Source of the DNA: Pacificoceanicola onchidii
GTDB lineage: Bacteria; Pseudomonadota; Alphaproteobacteria; Rhodobacterales; Rhodobacteraceae
Assembly (NCBI RefSeq): GCF_004804335.1
Contig: NZ_SRXY01000014.1
Coordinates: 1 to 60,707, forward strand
Reading direction: 5' to 3'
Length of the DNA: 60,707 bases
Shown here: positions 8,859-17,314 of the stretch, piece after piece
How the letters are laid out: every line of letters starts with the position of its first letter
Position numbering within the stretch: position 1 is the stretch's first letter
The notes under the pieces: generated by a model
Told to the model about the DNA's origin: nothing
Seen by the model: only the letters and a program-made list of their open reading frames with translations
Databases searched by the model: none
Translations under genes and position numbers: made by a program

Positions 8859-10004
8859 ATGGATCGCAGACGATTTCTGGGCCTGACCGGAGCGGCGCTG
8901 CTGGGCGCGCCGGGGCTGCTTAGGGCGCAGGGCGCGCGGCATGTGACGGTGATTGGCGCGGGCAGCGCGGGGCTGACGGCGGCCTATCATCTGGTCAAGG
9001 CGGGTGTGGATGTACAGGTTTTGGAGGCCGCGCCACGCGTTGGCGGGCGGATGAAACGGCTGACCGGTTTTGCCGATGTGCCGCTGGATCTGGGGGCCGA
9101 ATGGATCCACGAAGAACCGGGCGTGCTGGGGCGGATGCTGGGCGCGGGGGAGACGGACCTTGGGGTTGAGACAATCGACTATCGCCCGCAAAGCTACCAG
9201 TTCTGGCACAAGGGCAAGCGAAACGATTTCAACGCCCTGCGCCACGCCTATGAGGAGGTGAAGTTCTACGACACCACGTGGTACGGCTTTTTCGAAACCC
9301 ATGTTCTGCCGCATCTGGCCGGACGTGTGACGTTGAAGGCGGCTGTGGAATATCTGGCGGAAGATGGGGCCGGGGTGGCGGTGCATCTGGCGGATGGGCG
9401 CGTGCTGCGCACCGATCAGGTGCTGGTGACGGTGCCGATCTCGGTACTGAAACAGGGCGGGCTGGGGTTTGCGGAGAGCCTCGCGCCCGCGCTGGAGGAA
9501 CTGCAGCAGGTTGATTTTGGCAGCGGTTTCAAAGTGTTCATGCGGTTTTCGGAGCGGTTTTACCCGGACATGCTGTTTCAGGGATCGCGCGCCCGCGTGT
9601 TGTCGGACACCTGGGCGGAGAAGCTCTATTACGACGCGGCGTTCGGCAAACCGACGCAAGAGAATATCCTTGGTCTGTTCACCGTCTCCGATGGCCCGCT
9701 GCCGCGTGCCGGTATGACGGATGCGGCGCTGCTCGCGGATGTGCGCAGGGAACTGGCCGAGATATTCGGCCCCGTGGCAGAGCGCGCATTCCTCGGCGGG
9801 GTGGTGCAGAACTGGGGCCGGGAGCCGCATATCCGGGGCAGCTATTCCATGGGCAACACCAGCGATTGGGACGTGGCGGAGATGCTCGAGCCGGTGGCGG
9901 GCAAGGTCTTCTTTGCCGGGGAAGCGCTGGGGGGCGATGCGCAATCCACAGTCCACGGCGCGGCGTTCTCTGCCATGGCGGCGGTGGAGGAGATGACGGG
10001 GTAG
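8859..10004 (+). CDS. Tat-exported FAD-dependent amine oxidase
   Basis: 381 residues. The N-terminus is a twin-arginine signal (MDRRRFLGLTGAALLGAPG). The Rossmann FAD motif follows (VTVIGAGSAGLTAAYHLVKA, then VLEAAPRVGGRM), and the C-terminal flavin-binding segment is GKVFFAGEALGGDAQST. This is the flavin amine oxidase family (monoamine/polyamine oxidase-like), folded in the cytoplasm and exported to the periplasm. It is shorter than typical 450-500-residue members, mainly in the substrate domain. The gene starts 5 bases after the MFS gene. The substrate is unknown. Confidence 0.85.
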   Translation: MDRRRFLGLTGAALLGAPGLLRAQGARHVTVIGAGSAGLTAAYHLVKAGVDVQVLEAAPRVGGRMKRLTGFADVPLDLGAEWIHEEPGVLGRMLGAGETDLGVETIDYRPQSYQFWHKGKRNDFNALRHAYEEVKFYDTTWYGFFETHVLPHLAGRVTLKAAVEYLAEDGAGVAVHLADGRVLRTDQVLVTVPISVLKQGGLGFAESLAPALEELQQVDFGSGFKVFMRFSERFYPDMLFQGSRARVLSDTWAEKLYYDAAFGKPTQENILGLFTVSDGPLPRAGMTDAALLADVRRELAEIFGPVAERAFLGGVVQNWGREPHIRGSYSMGNTSDWDVAEMLEPVAGKVFFAGEALGGDAQSTVHGAAFSAMAAVEEMTG

Positions 10005-10170
10005 GGCGGGCTTTGGATTGCAAAAGCCGCGCCCTGCGGTATCCTGAGCAGGCGTTTGGAGGCGCATCCAGCCTGCGGAAAGGACCGAGTCCACTCCCTA
10101 TGACGACCTGTCAGATGAACTGACCTTTTGGCGACTGATGCAGGTGGCCCGCCATGGAAAGGAAAGTTCC

Positions 10171-11259
10171 ATGCCGACAAAATGGCTCCCCGATTCCGCG
10201 AATTTGACCCATCTGAAACATCAGGCCAAAGACCTGCTGCGGGATTTTCGCGCCGGGCACATGTCTGCCTATCAACGGGTGCGCGAGTTTCACCCGAAGT
10301 TCGCCGGTGTTGCCGATGACGCGATGCCGGGGCGGAGTTTTGCGCTGAGCGATGCGCAGCTGTCGATTGCCCGTGAATATGGCTATGCCTCGTGGCCCCG
10401 GCTGCGGGCGGTGATTGCGGAGCGCAATCACGAAGAGCTTGTGCTGACCCACAATGACCGGCTGCCGGATGGCCCGTTCAAACAGGCGCTGGATTTCATG
10501 GATGCCGGGGACGCGGCACGGCTGACGGCGCATCTGGCGCAGCATCCGGGGCTGATCCGTGAGAGGGCGCATTTTGAGGGTGGGAATTACTTCCAGACGC
10601 CGACGCTGCTGGAGTTTCTGCCGGAGAATCCGACGCGGCAGGAACGGCTGCCGGAAAATGCGATTGCCATTGCCGAGATCCTTCTGGCGGCGGGCGCGCA
10701 GGAGAACCTTGCAGCGTTGACCGAAACGCTTGGGTTGGCGGCGTCGGGGCGGGTGTGCCGGGAGGCCGGGGTGCAGGGGCCGCTGTTGCGGCTGTTGTGC
10801 AAGCATGGGGCGGATCCGGCGACGGCGATGCACACGGCTTTGGCGCATGAGGAATTTGACGCGGCGCGGGTTCTGATCGACTGCGGTGCGGCTTTGGATC
10901 TGCCTGCGGCGGCGGCGCTGGATGAGCGCGCGGCGGTGGCGCGGTTGGCGGTCGGGGCCGGGGAGGGGGCTTTGCAGCTGGCCCTGGCTTTGGCGGCCAA
11001 TGCCGGGCGCACGGAAGTGGTGCAGAGCCTGCTCGCGGCGGGGGCTGACCCGAACCGCTACAACCCGCCGGGTGGGCACAGCCATTGCACGCCGCTGCAC
11101 TCGGCGGTTGCGATGGGGCGGTTGGACACGGTGAAGGCTCTGGTGGACGGTGGGGCCGATCTGTCGATCCCGGACATTCACAATGGCTCGACGCCTTTGG
11201 GATGGGCGGCGTACCTGGGGCAGGACGAGATTGCGGCGTATCTGAAGTCCTTGGGCTGA
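10171..11259 (+). CDS. Ankyrin-repeat protein
   Basis: 362 residues from the ATG at 10171 (MPTKWLPDSANLTHLKHQAK), which has an aaaggaaag ribosome site; an in-frame ATG at 10138 is less likely. The N-terminal ~60 residues form a helical region with the Q-L-S-I-AREYGYASWPRL phrase common in Rhodobacterales ankyrin proteins. Several degenerate ankyrin units follow, and the last two are clear (TEVVQSLLAAGADPNRYN; TPLHSAVAMGRLDTVKALVD). No signal peptide or enzyme domain is visible. It is probably a cytoplasmic protein-protein binding factor, single gene, partner unknown. Confidence 0.8.
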   Translation: MPTKWLPDSANLTHLKHQAKDLLRDFRAGHMSAYQRVREFHPKFAGVADDAMPGRSFALSDAQLSIAREYGYASWPRLRAVIAERNHEELVLTHNDRLPDGPFKQALDFMDAGDAARLTAHLAQHPGLIRERAHFEGGNYFQTPTLLEFLPENPTRQERLPENAIAIAEILLAAGAQENLAALTETLGLAASGRVCREAGVQGPLLRLLCKHGADPATAMHTALAHEEFDAARVLIDCGAALDLPAAAALDERAAVARLAVGAGEGALQLALALAANAGRTEVVQSLLAAGADPNRYNPPGGHSHCTPLHSAVAMGRLDTVKALVDGGADLSIPDIHNGSTPLGWAAYLGQDEIAAYLKSLG

Positions 11260-11279
11260 GGCGCAGGCGTAGGCCCGTC

Positions 11280-11987
11280 TCAGGCCCGCATCCAGGTCAG
11301 CACGCGGTCCGGGGCGATTTCATAGTGCACGGCAAAGCGGGTGCCGGAGGGCAGGGTTTGGTGCAGGTCTTCGGTCAGTTCAAGGGTGAGGGTCTGCCCG
11401 GCGGGCGGGGCGGTCAGGGTGGCGGCGGTGAAGCCGAAGAAGCGCTGAACCGTGGGATGCAGCGCCTTGAACAGGGTTTCCTTGGCGGAAAAGAGCAAGG
11501 TTGCGGCTTGGCTGTAGGGCAGGGGGGCGGCGGTCAGGTGATCGCCGTCCACGCCGCAAAGGGCGGTTTTGGTGATGGCCTCAAGCGCGGAGCCGGTGGC
11601 GATGGCTTCGATGTCGATGCCGGGGTGGCCTTCGGCGGCGGGCAGCAGCAGGCAGGCGACATGGCCGCGGGCGTGGCTGATCGAGCCGGTCAGATGATCC
11701 GGCCAGAGCGGCGCGCGGCTGTCGGCGCTGGGGATTTGCGCGGGCGCGTGGCCGAGGGATTCCTGAGCGAGCCGGGCAAGGGTGCGCCCCGCGAGATACT
11801 CGGCCCGGCGCTTGTCCACGGCGCGGGAGAGGCGTTCGGGGAAGGTGATGTCCAGAGCATCGAACAGATCCCGGTGATAGCGGGCCAGATCAAAGCGCGC
11901 GGTGAGCCGGGTGCCGCCCCAGAGCGGGCGCTGCTCTGGCATGGTCAGGAAGCCATCGGTCAGGGCGGGAAGATCCGGGACAGTCAT
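11280..11987 (-). CDS. 4'-phosphopantetheinyl transferase (EntD/Sfp type)
   Basis: 235 residues from the ATG at 11987. It has the family motifs GSISHARGHVACLLL, GIDIEAI (Mg-binding Asp-x-Glu) and FSAKETLFKALHP (WxxKEA-like), in EntD order. It attaches the phosphopantetheine arm to carrier proteins, and the only carrier protein in the window is the 86-residue one at 17713-17973. It is the third gene of a minus-strand run luxI, TPR-like protein, PPTase, which would place carrier-protein activation under quorum control. It is about 5 kb from its presumed substrate and separated from it by luxR on the other strand. Confidence 0.9.
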   Translation of the reverse strand: MTVPDLPALTDGFLTMPEQRPLWGGTRLTARFDLARYHRDLFDALDITFPERLSRAVDKRRAEYLAGRTLARLAQESLGHAPAQIPSADSRAPLWPDHLTGSISHARGHVACLLLPAAEGHPGIDIEAIATGSALEAITKTALCGVDGDHLTAAPLPYSQAATLLFSAKETLFKALHPTVQRFFGFTAATLTAPPAGQTLTLELTEDLHQTLPSGTRFAVHYEIAPDRVLTWMRA

Positions 11988-12037
11988 GCGCCGCAGACTG
12001 GCAGGTTTGGGATGGGGTTTGCAATTGCTTTGCGGCC

Positions 12038-12565
12038 CTACCCCTTCCGGCCCGCCCATGTCTCGTAGAGCTGCGCCGCGTGTTTCGGATCGCGTTCGGA
12101 GACCTGCTGGAAGTAGGCCTTGGACGCCTCCGGATCGCCGCTTTCCCGCGCCGCTTCGGAAAGCAGCACCGCGCACCAGTCGGCGCACCAGTCCGGCAAG
12201 TCTTCGCGGCCGAAATCCGATTCCGCCAGATTGGCCCGTGCCAGATCGTAGTGCTCCGGCTTGCCTGCTGTGGCGGCGGCGGCATAGGCGCAGCCCGCGA
12301 CGAAGCGCAGGGCGTGGGCCTCGGTGCCGGTCATGTCGCGGGCGCGTTCCAGAGCGGCATCAAGCAGGGCAGTGCCAGCGCGGATATAGGGCTCGCTGCG
12401 GAGCGGATCGGCGTAGCTGCCGGCCTTGAGCAGCAGCACGCTGCCCTTGGTTCCGACCCCGGCCCAGGCGCCGCCGCTGCGGTCGATGTGCTCTTCGGCG
12501 GCGGCGAGGGCGCGGGTGTAGGCGTCGGGGCGCGCCTCAAGGATTTCCAGTAGGACATTCAGCAT
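12038..12565 (-). CDS. TPR-like helical protein of unknown function
   Basis: 175 residues, almost entirely alpha-helical with tetratricopeptide-like spacing (helix pairs such as YTRALAAAEEHID and ASKAYFQQVSERDPKHAAQLYETW). The last unit is a recognisable TPR motif. No signal peptide is present. It sits between luxI (33 bases upstream) and the PPTase gene (50 bases downstream) on the same strand, so it is probably part of the quorum-controlled transcript. I do not recognise a named family. Confidence 0.65.
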   Translation of the reverse strand: MLNVLLEILEARPDAYTRALAAAEEHIDRSGGAWAGVGTKGSVLLLKAGSYADPLRSEPYIRAGTALLDAALERARDMTGTEAHALRFVAGCAYAAAATAGKPEHYDLARANLAESDFGREDLPDWCADWCAVLLSEAARESGDPEASKAYFQQVSERDPKHAAQLYETWAGRKG

Positions 12566-12598
12566 GGGATGCTTTCACAGTGGTCAAAGGGGCGGGTT

Positions 12599-13279
12599 TC
12601 AGACCCGCATGGAGGGCAGGGCGGCAAGCGCGGCGGGCGGCAGGGAAACGGCGGGGATCGGAGCATCCGCGAGAAGCTCGCCAGACAGGTTATGACGATC
12701 GCGCAGATCGTCAAGGATGTCTTCGCTCACTTCGAAAGAGGCGCAGTAGACCGGGCGGCGGCCATACTCATGCGCCGAGCCGTGGGTGTCGAACTTCAGA
12801 CCGGCGCGGCGATAGACGCGGGACATGCTGGCCTCGAAATTCGACACAAGGCGGGAAATACCCAGACCGACGGCCATTTCGCAAAGCGCCACGAAGAGTG
12901 TATTGAAGGCATCCGCCGGAGCGAGACCCGGCATATCGCGGTTCAGGGCGGCTTCATTCACGCACATGCGGGTGCCTTCCCAAACGTCGGGGCGGGCCAG
13001 GCCGGGGTTGTTGCCGTGGGTGGCATAAAACACATCGTGCAGGAGGGTCGGGCCGGAGGTTGGCAGCAGGCGCAACCCCCCGTAGATTGTTTGGCGGTCA
13101 TCGCTGCACCAGATGAGGTAAGTTGCTCCAATGTCATCATATTCATCCCGTTCAATGTCGCCGTCCACCGGCACATCCCATTCCAGTTGATCAAAGAACA
13201 CGCACTTGCGCAGGCGGTAAAAAGCGGTGAGAAGATCGGCGTTTTCGGTGTGCTGGTGAGGCTGGATCGAGATGTACAT
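12599..13279 (-). CDS. luxI: Acyl-homoserine-lactone synthase (LuxI family)
   Basis: 226 residues with the conserved LuxI layout: YRLRKCVFFDQLEW (Arg, Phe and Trp of the SAM pocket), the Asp pair in DEYDDIGATYL, GGLRLLP, and the WEGTRMCVNE block carrying the catalytic Glu and Arg. It makes N-acyl-homoserine lactones from S-adenosylmethionine and acyl-ACP in the cytoplasm. An aggagcc ribosome site precedes the ATG at 13279. It is divergent from luxR across 423 bases, and the next two genes downstream are on the same strand. A 20-bp element shared with the cysE promoter lies about 80 bases upstream of its start. Confidence 0.95.
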   Translation of the reverse strand: MYISIQPHQHTENADLLTAFYRLRKCVFFDQLEWDVPVDGDIERDEYDDIGATYLIWCSDDRQTIYGGLRLLPTSGPTLLHDVFYATHGNNPGLARPDVWEGTRMCVNEAALNRDMPGLAPADAFNTLFVALCEMAVGLGISRLVSNFEASMSRVYRRAGLKFDTHGSAHEYGRRPVYCASFEVSEDILDDLRDRHNLSGELLADAPIPAVSLPPAALAALPSMRV

Positions 13280-13702
13280 GTGAGGCTCCTATTCGCTGGT
13301 GCCTCGACGCTATGTCTCTCAGATCATTGTAAAAATTCCCGCAGTTGAACGCCTCGATTCCGCCCCGCACAATTGAGGGGTGGCGCGATTTTAAGGTTTT
13401 GTTTACCTTCCTTAAGGTTTGACCGCCGGAATGGTCCGGAGTTGTGTTTTCATTTTGCCTAATTTTTAGGCGAAAGTTTGCCGCATTTCAGGGGGCGGGC
13501 CGTGGTGTCTAAAGTTATCCGGGTTATGCAACCTAAAGGATATTGACTTACGGAAGGTAATCCGCAAACGATCCCGGAATGCGTTTCGAGATGACTTTGT
13601 ATCGCCAATACTCTGCCGCGCCTTTGGCGCTCTTGGGACATTGGCGATCCTCAGTTCGGGAGATTTCTCGAAACGCTGTAATGCGAACAGGGGGTCGAAA
13701 TA
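13280..13702. promoter_or_regulatory. Divergent luxI-luxR control region
   Basis: No gene in 423 bases. Readable structures: the luxI-side element at 13360-13379, a 17-bp dyad AAGGT-N7-ACCTT in the AT-rich stretch just right of 13390, a CCGGA-N4-TCCGG dyad near 13425-13440, and a perfect 15-bp palindrome GCCTAATTTTTAGGC at 13457-13471. I see no classic CTGT-N-ACAG lux box. One or more of these dyads is probably the LuxR-type binding site; the shared 20-bp element is the best candidate because it recurs. Confidence 0.55.
13360..13379 (-). promoter_or_regulatory. Candidate quorum-control box upstream of luxI
   Basis: Read toward luxI this is CCCTCAATTGTGCGGGGCGG. The same 20-mer with two changes occurs upstream of the cysE-like gene (29533-29552) in the same orientation relative to its gene. 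The core CCC-N-CAATTG-N-GGG is partly palindromic. It ends about 80 bases before the luxI start. Assignment to LuxR is inference. Confidence 0.45.
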
Positions 13703-14419
13703 TTGGTCGAAACGGAACGCTTCATGCAATTGCGCAGTGATATTATCTTGTCTGGCTCTGTTCAGGAGTCGATTGCGCTTCTGACCGATTTTTTCGAGGT
13801 CGAATTTTTTACCCTGCACCTGTTCCGCAATGGTAAAGAGGCGAACAATACGCCTTATGTGCGTACGAATTATCCCGACGGTTGGGTGGCGCAATACCTG
13901 ATGAATGATTTCGTCAAGATCGACCCGGTTCTGATGCACGCCGAAGGCACGGATGATCCGTTCTGCTGGTCCGAGATCACGCTTGATCTGCCGCAGATGC
14001 AGTTGATGGAAAAGGCGATTGCCTCGGGGATTGGGCAGACCGGCTTTACCGTCAGCTACCGCGATCCGGTGAACCGGCGCAGCATCCTGTCGTTCAACGC
14101 GCAACAAGCGCAGGGCGGGGATACCTGGAAGCCGTTTTTGGAAGAGAACGGTGAGGCCTTGCAGGGTTTGGCGGAAGATCTGCACATGAAGGCGCTGGCC
14201 GAAGTGTTCAGCGAGATGGAAGAGCTGCCGCAGCTTTCCCCGCGCGAGAGCGAGTGCCTCAAGTGGACCGCCGAGGGCAAGGCCCATACGGAGATCGCGA
14301 TTATCCTCGGGCTGAGCGAACATACGGTGCGCAGTTATCTGAAGGTGGCGCGCATCAAGCTGGACTCGGTTTCGCTGGCGCAAGCCGTGGCGAAAGCGTC
14401 CCAGATGGGGTTGATTTGA
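13703..14419 (+). CDS. luxR: LuxR-family quorum-sensing regulator
   Basis: 238 residues. The N-terminal autoinducer-binding domain (about 15-150) holds the conserved Trp/Tyr/Asp/Pro set in YPDGWVAQYLMNDFVKIDPV. The C-terminal GerE helix-turn-helix is LSPRESECLKWTAEGKAHTE...LSEHTVRSYLKVAR. It probably binds the lactone made by the divergent LuxI and then the operators of its target genes. I used the TTG at 13703 because a ggggg ribosome site precedes it; an ATG at 13724 is the alternative and would drop seven residues. Confidence 0.93.
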   Translation: MVETERFMQLRSDIILSGSVQESIALLTDFFEVEFFTLHLFRNGKEANNTPYVRTNYPDGWVAQYLMNDFVKIDPVLMHAEGTDDPFCWSEITLDLPQMQLMEKAIASGIGQTGFTVSYRDPVNRRSILSFNAQQAQGGDTWKPFLEENGEALQGLAEDLHMKALAEVFSEMEELPQLSPRESECLKWTAEGKAHTEIAIILGLSEHTVRSYLKVARIKLDSVSLAQAVAKASQMGLI

Positions 14420-14436
14420 TCGCTTGAGCTGAAGGC

Positions 14437-14577
14437 CGCATGCGCCAAGCCCGACCTCGGGTGGGCGATCAATGCACATGTTCTGATCGTTGTATTTGAA
14501 AGCCTTGCTGTCGCGCATTTGTTGCAGGACATCGCCAGAAAGCCCTCCCGGGGGGGAGGTCGGGCTTGGCGCATGCG
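14437..14577. repeat. Perfect 22-bp inverted repeat with a 97-bp spacer
   Basis: The arms 14437-14458 (core GCATGCGCCAAGCCCGACCTC) and 14556-14577 are exact reverse complements. The spacer contains a smaller dyad CGATCA-N12-TGATCG (14466-14489) and a CCC/GGGGGGG tract. It lies between the convergent ends of luxR and the hydrolase gene. It could be a two-way terminator, a structured RNA or a small palindromic mobile element; no target-site duplication is visible. Confidence 0.7.
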
Positions 14578-14597
14578 CGCCGGTTGGTGCGGTCAGA

Positions 14598-15398
14598 CTA
14601 GGCATAAGCCTTCACCTTCAGAAAATCTGCGATCTGGCTGACTGCTGTTGCGGCGGCGTTGCTGGCTCCGCTGAACAGGCAGAAGTCATGCGGAAGGCCG
14701 GGGTGTTCTGTCACTTTGGCGTTTGATTTCAGAGCAAAGGCGCGGGCTTGCGGCGCGAGGATGTCGGCTTCGGCGATGTGGACCGATGTGCGGGGCAAGG
14801 TCAGAGGGGCCGCGCCGAGCGGCGTGATAAAGGTATAAAACCAATCCATCATGGATGTGTCGAGGAAGTGCCCGGTCCCATAGGGATCGGCGGGATCCGT
14901 GGCAAGATCCGTGACCGGATAGAGCATATGCAGATCGGTAACGCCGGGCATATGGGCAAGCTGCGCCGCCAGCAAACCGCCAACGCTGTCGCCCATCAGC
15001 GTGATGCGCGGATGGCGGGCGGTGATCTGGCGCAGGGTCGCTTCAAGGTGGGCGCGGATCAGCGGGGCTTTGGTTTCGGGCGCCTTGGGGTAGTCGAGGG
15101 CAAGCACGGTGCGCCCGGTTTGTGCGGCGATCTGGGCGAGGAAGGGCGTGAAAACCTCGGTGTCGTAATATACCAGCCCGCCGCCGTGGATGTAGACAAT
15201 CGGATCGGCCCCGAATTGTGCGGGGATGAGGCGGCGGCCGTAACGCGCATGCTCAACCCGGACCGTGTCGGGCAGGGCAGGGGCGCTGCGGGCGGCCCAT
15301 GTGGCGGCGGCGGCGCGGCCATAGTCCGGCGCATCCTGAGGATTGCCTTTCATGAACATGCGGCGAAAGGCGGCGAGTTTGCGGAAATCGGCGTGCAT
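14598..15398 (-). CDS. Alpha/beta hydrolase (hormone-sensitive lipase type)
   Basis: 266 residues with the oxyanion motif HGGG (IVYIHGGGLVYY), nucleophile elbow GDSVGG, acid Asp in EADIL and catalytic His in GLPHDF. This family cleaves esters or small amides in the cytoplasm. It is the last gene of the metabolite run, 9 bases after the binding-protein-like gene, so it may tailor, release or detoxify the product. It is the third alpha/beta hydrolase fold in this island. Its substrate cannot be told from sequence. Confidence 0.82.
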   Translation of the reverse strand: MHADFRKLAAFRRMFMKGNPQDAPDYGRAAAATWAARSAPALPDTVRVEHARYGRRLIPAQFGADPIVYIHGGGLVYYDTEVFTPFLAQIAAQTGRTVLALDYPKAPETKAPLIRAHLEATLRQITARHPRITLMGDSVGGLLAAQLAHMPGVTDLHMLYPVTDLATDPADPYGTGHFLDTSMMDWFYTFITPLGAAPLTLPRTSVHIAEADILAPQARAFALKSNAKVTEHPGLPHDFCLFSGASNAAATAVSQIADFLKVKAYA

Positions 15399-15407
15399 GG
15401 GCTGTCC

Positions 15408-16265
15408 TCAGGCGGGTTGGCGGGCGGGTGTGACGGGTTTGAGCGTGAAGCTGCGCGGGTTCGCCTCGCGCCGGGTGTCGAACGTCAGTGGGCCGAGCAC
15501 GGTGTCGAACGTGGGGCCTCGCTGGGCGGCAACCTGAAGCGCGGCGATGGTCTCCCAGGCGTACGTGCCGGGGGCGGGATTGGCGCGCAGGATGGCCTCG
15601 GCAATGGGGCCGCGCGGCTTGGGGGCGAGCGCGGCGACGGTGACTTTGGTCTGTGTCAGATCCAGGCCCGCGGCGGCAAGATCGGCGGCGAGGGTCGGCG
15701 CGTCGGCATCATCGGTCAGGATGATATGGCGGGCGCGGGTTTTGGCGGCGAGTTGTAGCGAGGTGGCGTAAAGGCCGGAGATCAGCACGGTGTCCGGCGC
15801 GCTTTGTGGCTGGAAGGTGGGGCTTTGCTGGACCATCTGAACAACGGAATCGCCATGGGCGGAGCCGTCGGAGAGGGCGGCGTGGATCGGGGTTTTGACC
15901 TCTGTGCAGAGCCAATCGACATAAGCGGCGTCATGATCGCAGATGCGATAGGTTGTGGCGTTCTGCGTGAGGTCGGCGCGGGTGGCGGCGGGCAGGAAAA
16001 GCTTGAGACCGGCCATGGCATAGAGCGGGGCGGCGACCTGCGCGGCGGAAGAGGCGAAGTGGCCGACGATGGCGTGGGGCCGGAAAGAGAGGATCTGGCG
16101 CGCGGCCTGCGCCGCCCCGCCTGCGCTGGCGAGATCGTCAAAGAGGGTGATCTGAACATCCTTTGGCAAGGCATGATCCTGCGCCAGTTCCACCGCCCGC
16201 AGGAAAGTGGGGGTGTGGATCGAGCGCGCGGGATCGAGGCAGGCGACGGCGGCAATGCGGATCAT
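15408..16265 (-). CDS. Periplasmic-binding-protein-type-1-like protein without signal peptide
   Basis: 285 residues resembling branched-chain amino-acid receptor proteins (MIRIAAVACLDPARSIHTPT...AVELAQDHALP...ARQILSFRPHAIVGHFASSA). The protein begins directly with the mature fold: no signal peptide and no lipobox. The start ATG overlaps the stop of the DAO-type oxidase (ATGA), so it is translationally coupled to the N-N pathway. No ABC permease or ATPase is nearby. It is probably a cytoplasmic binding or sensing protein for an amino-acid-like intermediate; that role is inference. Confidence 0.75.
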   Translation of the reverse strand: MIRIAAVACLDPARSIHTPTFLRAVELAQDHALPKDVQITLFDDLASAGGAAQAARQILSFRPHAIVGHFASSAAQVAAPLYAMAGLKLFLPAATRADLTQNATTYRICDHDAAYVDWLCTEVKTPIHAALSDGSAHGDSVVQMVQQSPTFQPQSAPDTVLISGLYATSLQLAAKTRARHIILTDDADAPTLAADLAAAGLDLTQTKVTVAALAPKPRGPIAEAILRANPAPGTYAWETIAALQVAAQRGPTFDTVLGPLTFDTRREANPRSFTLKPVTPARQPA

Positions 16266-17314
16266 AGCGCGCCCTTTGCTTTCCAAGAGGAAACGAGCGA
16301 TTGCGCCAGCGACGGTATGTATTTTGCGCCGCGCCCGGAGAAGCCGCAGAAGGCCCCGGCGGTGTCTTCGCCCGGCTCCTGAAGGTAGGGCAGGAAGTCG
16401 GCGGTGTAGCCATCGTGGCCGACGTGCAGCGAAAGGGCGTTGTAATCGTCGCTTTCCAGAAGCGATTGGCGGTGGGCGGTGTTCTGGGCCATGGCGGTGG
16501 GTTCATCCACATCGAGCGATTCCGGCATGGCGGAGCGGGCAGGGGCCGCGCCGCCGACGTAGAAATGGCCGGGCTGGCCGGGGCGCAGATAGCAGCCCTG
16601 TTCTTCGTCGATGAGGCAGACGGCAGGGTGTTTTTCCTGTGATGAGGTGAAGGACGACAGCACGATGGAGCGGGTTTCCACGGCTTGCGGGCGATCGAGA
16701 AGGTGCGGCGCGGCCCCGGTGGCGACAATCACGCGGCGGGCATTGAGGCCGCCAAAGCCGGTTTCGACCCGCATGTGACCATTATGCGGGACAACGCGCA
16801 ACACGCGCACGCCTTCGACGGCGGAGGCTCCCATGGTTTGGGCGCGGTCGGTCAGGGCGCGGGCGGCGACGCGGGGGTTGATGTGACCGGCGTGCGGCTC
16901 CCAGATGGCGACGCGTTTGTCGCGGGCAAAGCGGGGGTTGAGGGCAGAGCAGCGGTCCTCAACGGCCTCGGCCGGGACAAGCTCCATGTCGGGGCAGGCG
17001 TTGCCCATGCGGGCGAGGAAGTTTTCGGCGGTCTGGACGTTTTCGTCCTTGAGGAAATAGGCGAGGCCGATGGGGGTGTAGACCTCCGGGTGCTCGGCTC
17101 CGAACTCGCGCCAGAAGCGCAGCCCGGCGACGGCGTATTCGGCAAGCTCCGGCTGGGGATCATAGACCCGGACCATGCCGCGCGAATGCGCCGTTGCTCC
17201 GGCCCCGCCGACCACGCGGTCCTCCAGCATCACGGCGGAAAAGCCGCTTTGCTGGCAGGCGTAGAGCAGAGAGGAGCCGGACAGCCCGCCGCCGATGATG
17301 ACGACGTCTTCCAT
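16262..17314 (-). CDS. DAO-family FAD oxidoreductase, likely C-N-cleaving step of hydrazine formation
   Basis: 350 residues (ATG at 17314; an in-frame GTG precedes it). An N-terminal FAD motif (VVIIGGGLSGSSLLYACQQS) opens a D-amino-acid-oxidase/glycine-oxidase fold, with the second flavin segment RRVIVATGAAPHLL and a C-terminal FCGFSGRGAKY. In characterised hydrazinoacetate pathways (triacsin, s56-p1 type) a DAO-family enzyme oxidatively splits the N-N-linked dipeptide-like intermediate, freeing the hydrazino acid and an amino-aldehyde. Its start overlaps the cupin stop (TGATG), tying it to the N-N-forming cupin. Confidence 0.85.
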   Translation of the reverse strand: MEDVVIIGGGLSGSSLLYACQQSGFSAVMLEDRVVGGAGATAHSRGMVRVYDPQPELAEYAVAGLRFWREFGAEHPEVYTPIGLAYFLKDENVQTAENFLARMGNACPDMELVPAEAVEDRCSALNPRFARDKRVAIWEPHAGHINPRVAARALTDRAQTMGASAVEGVRVLRVVPHNGHMRVETGFGGLNARRVIVATGAAPHLLDRPQAVETRSIVLSSFTSSQEKHPAVCLIDEEQGCYLRPGQPGHFYVGGAAPARSAMPESLDVDEPTAMAQNTAHRQSLLESDDYNALSLHVGHDGYTADFLPYLQEPGEDTAGAFCGFSGRGAKYIPSLAQSLVSSWKAKGAL

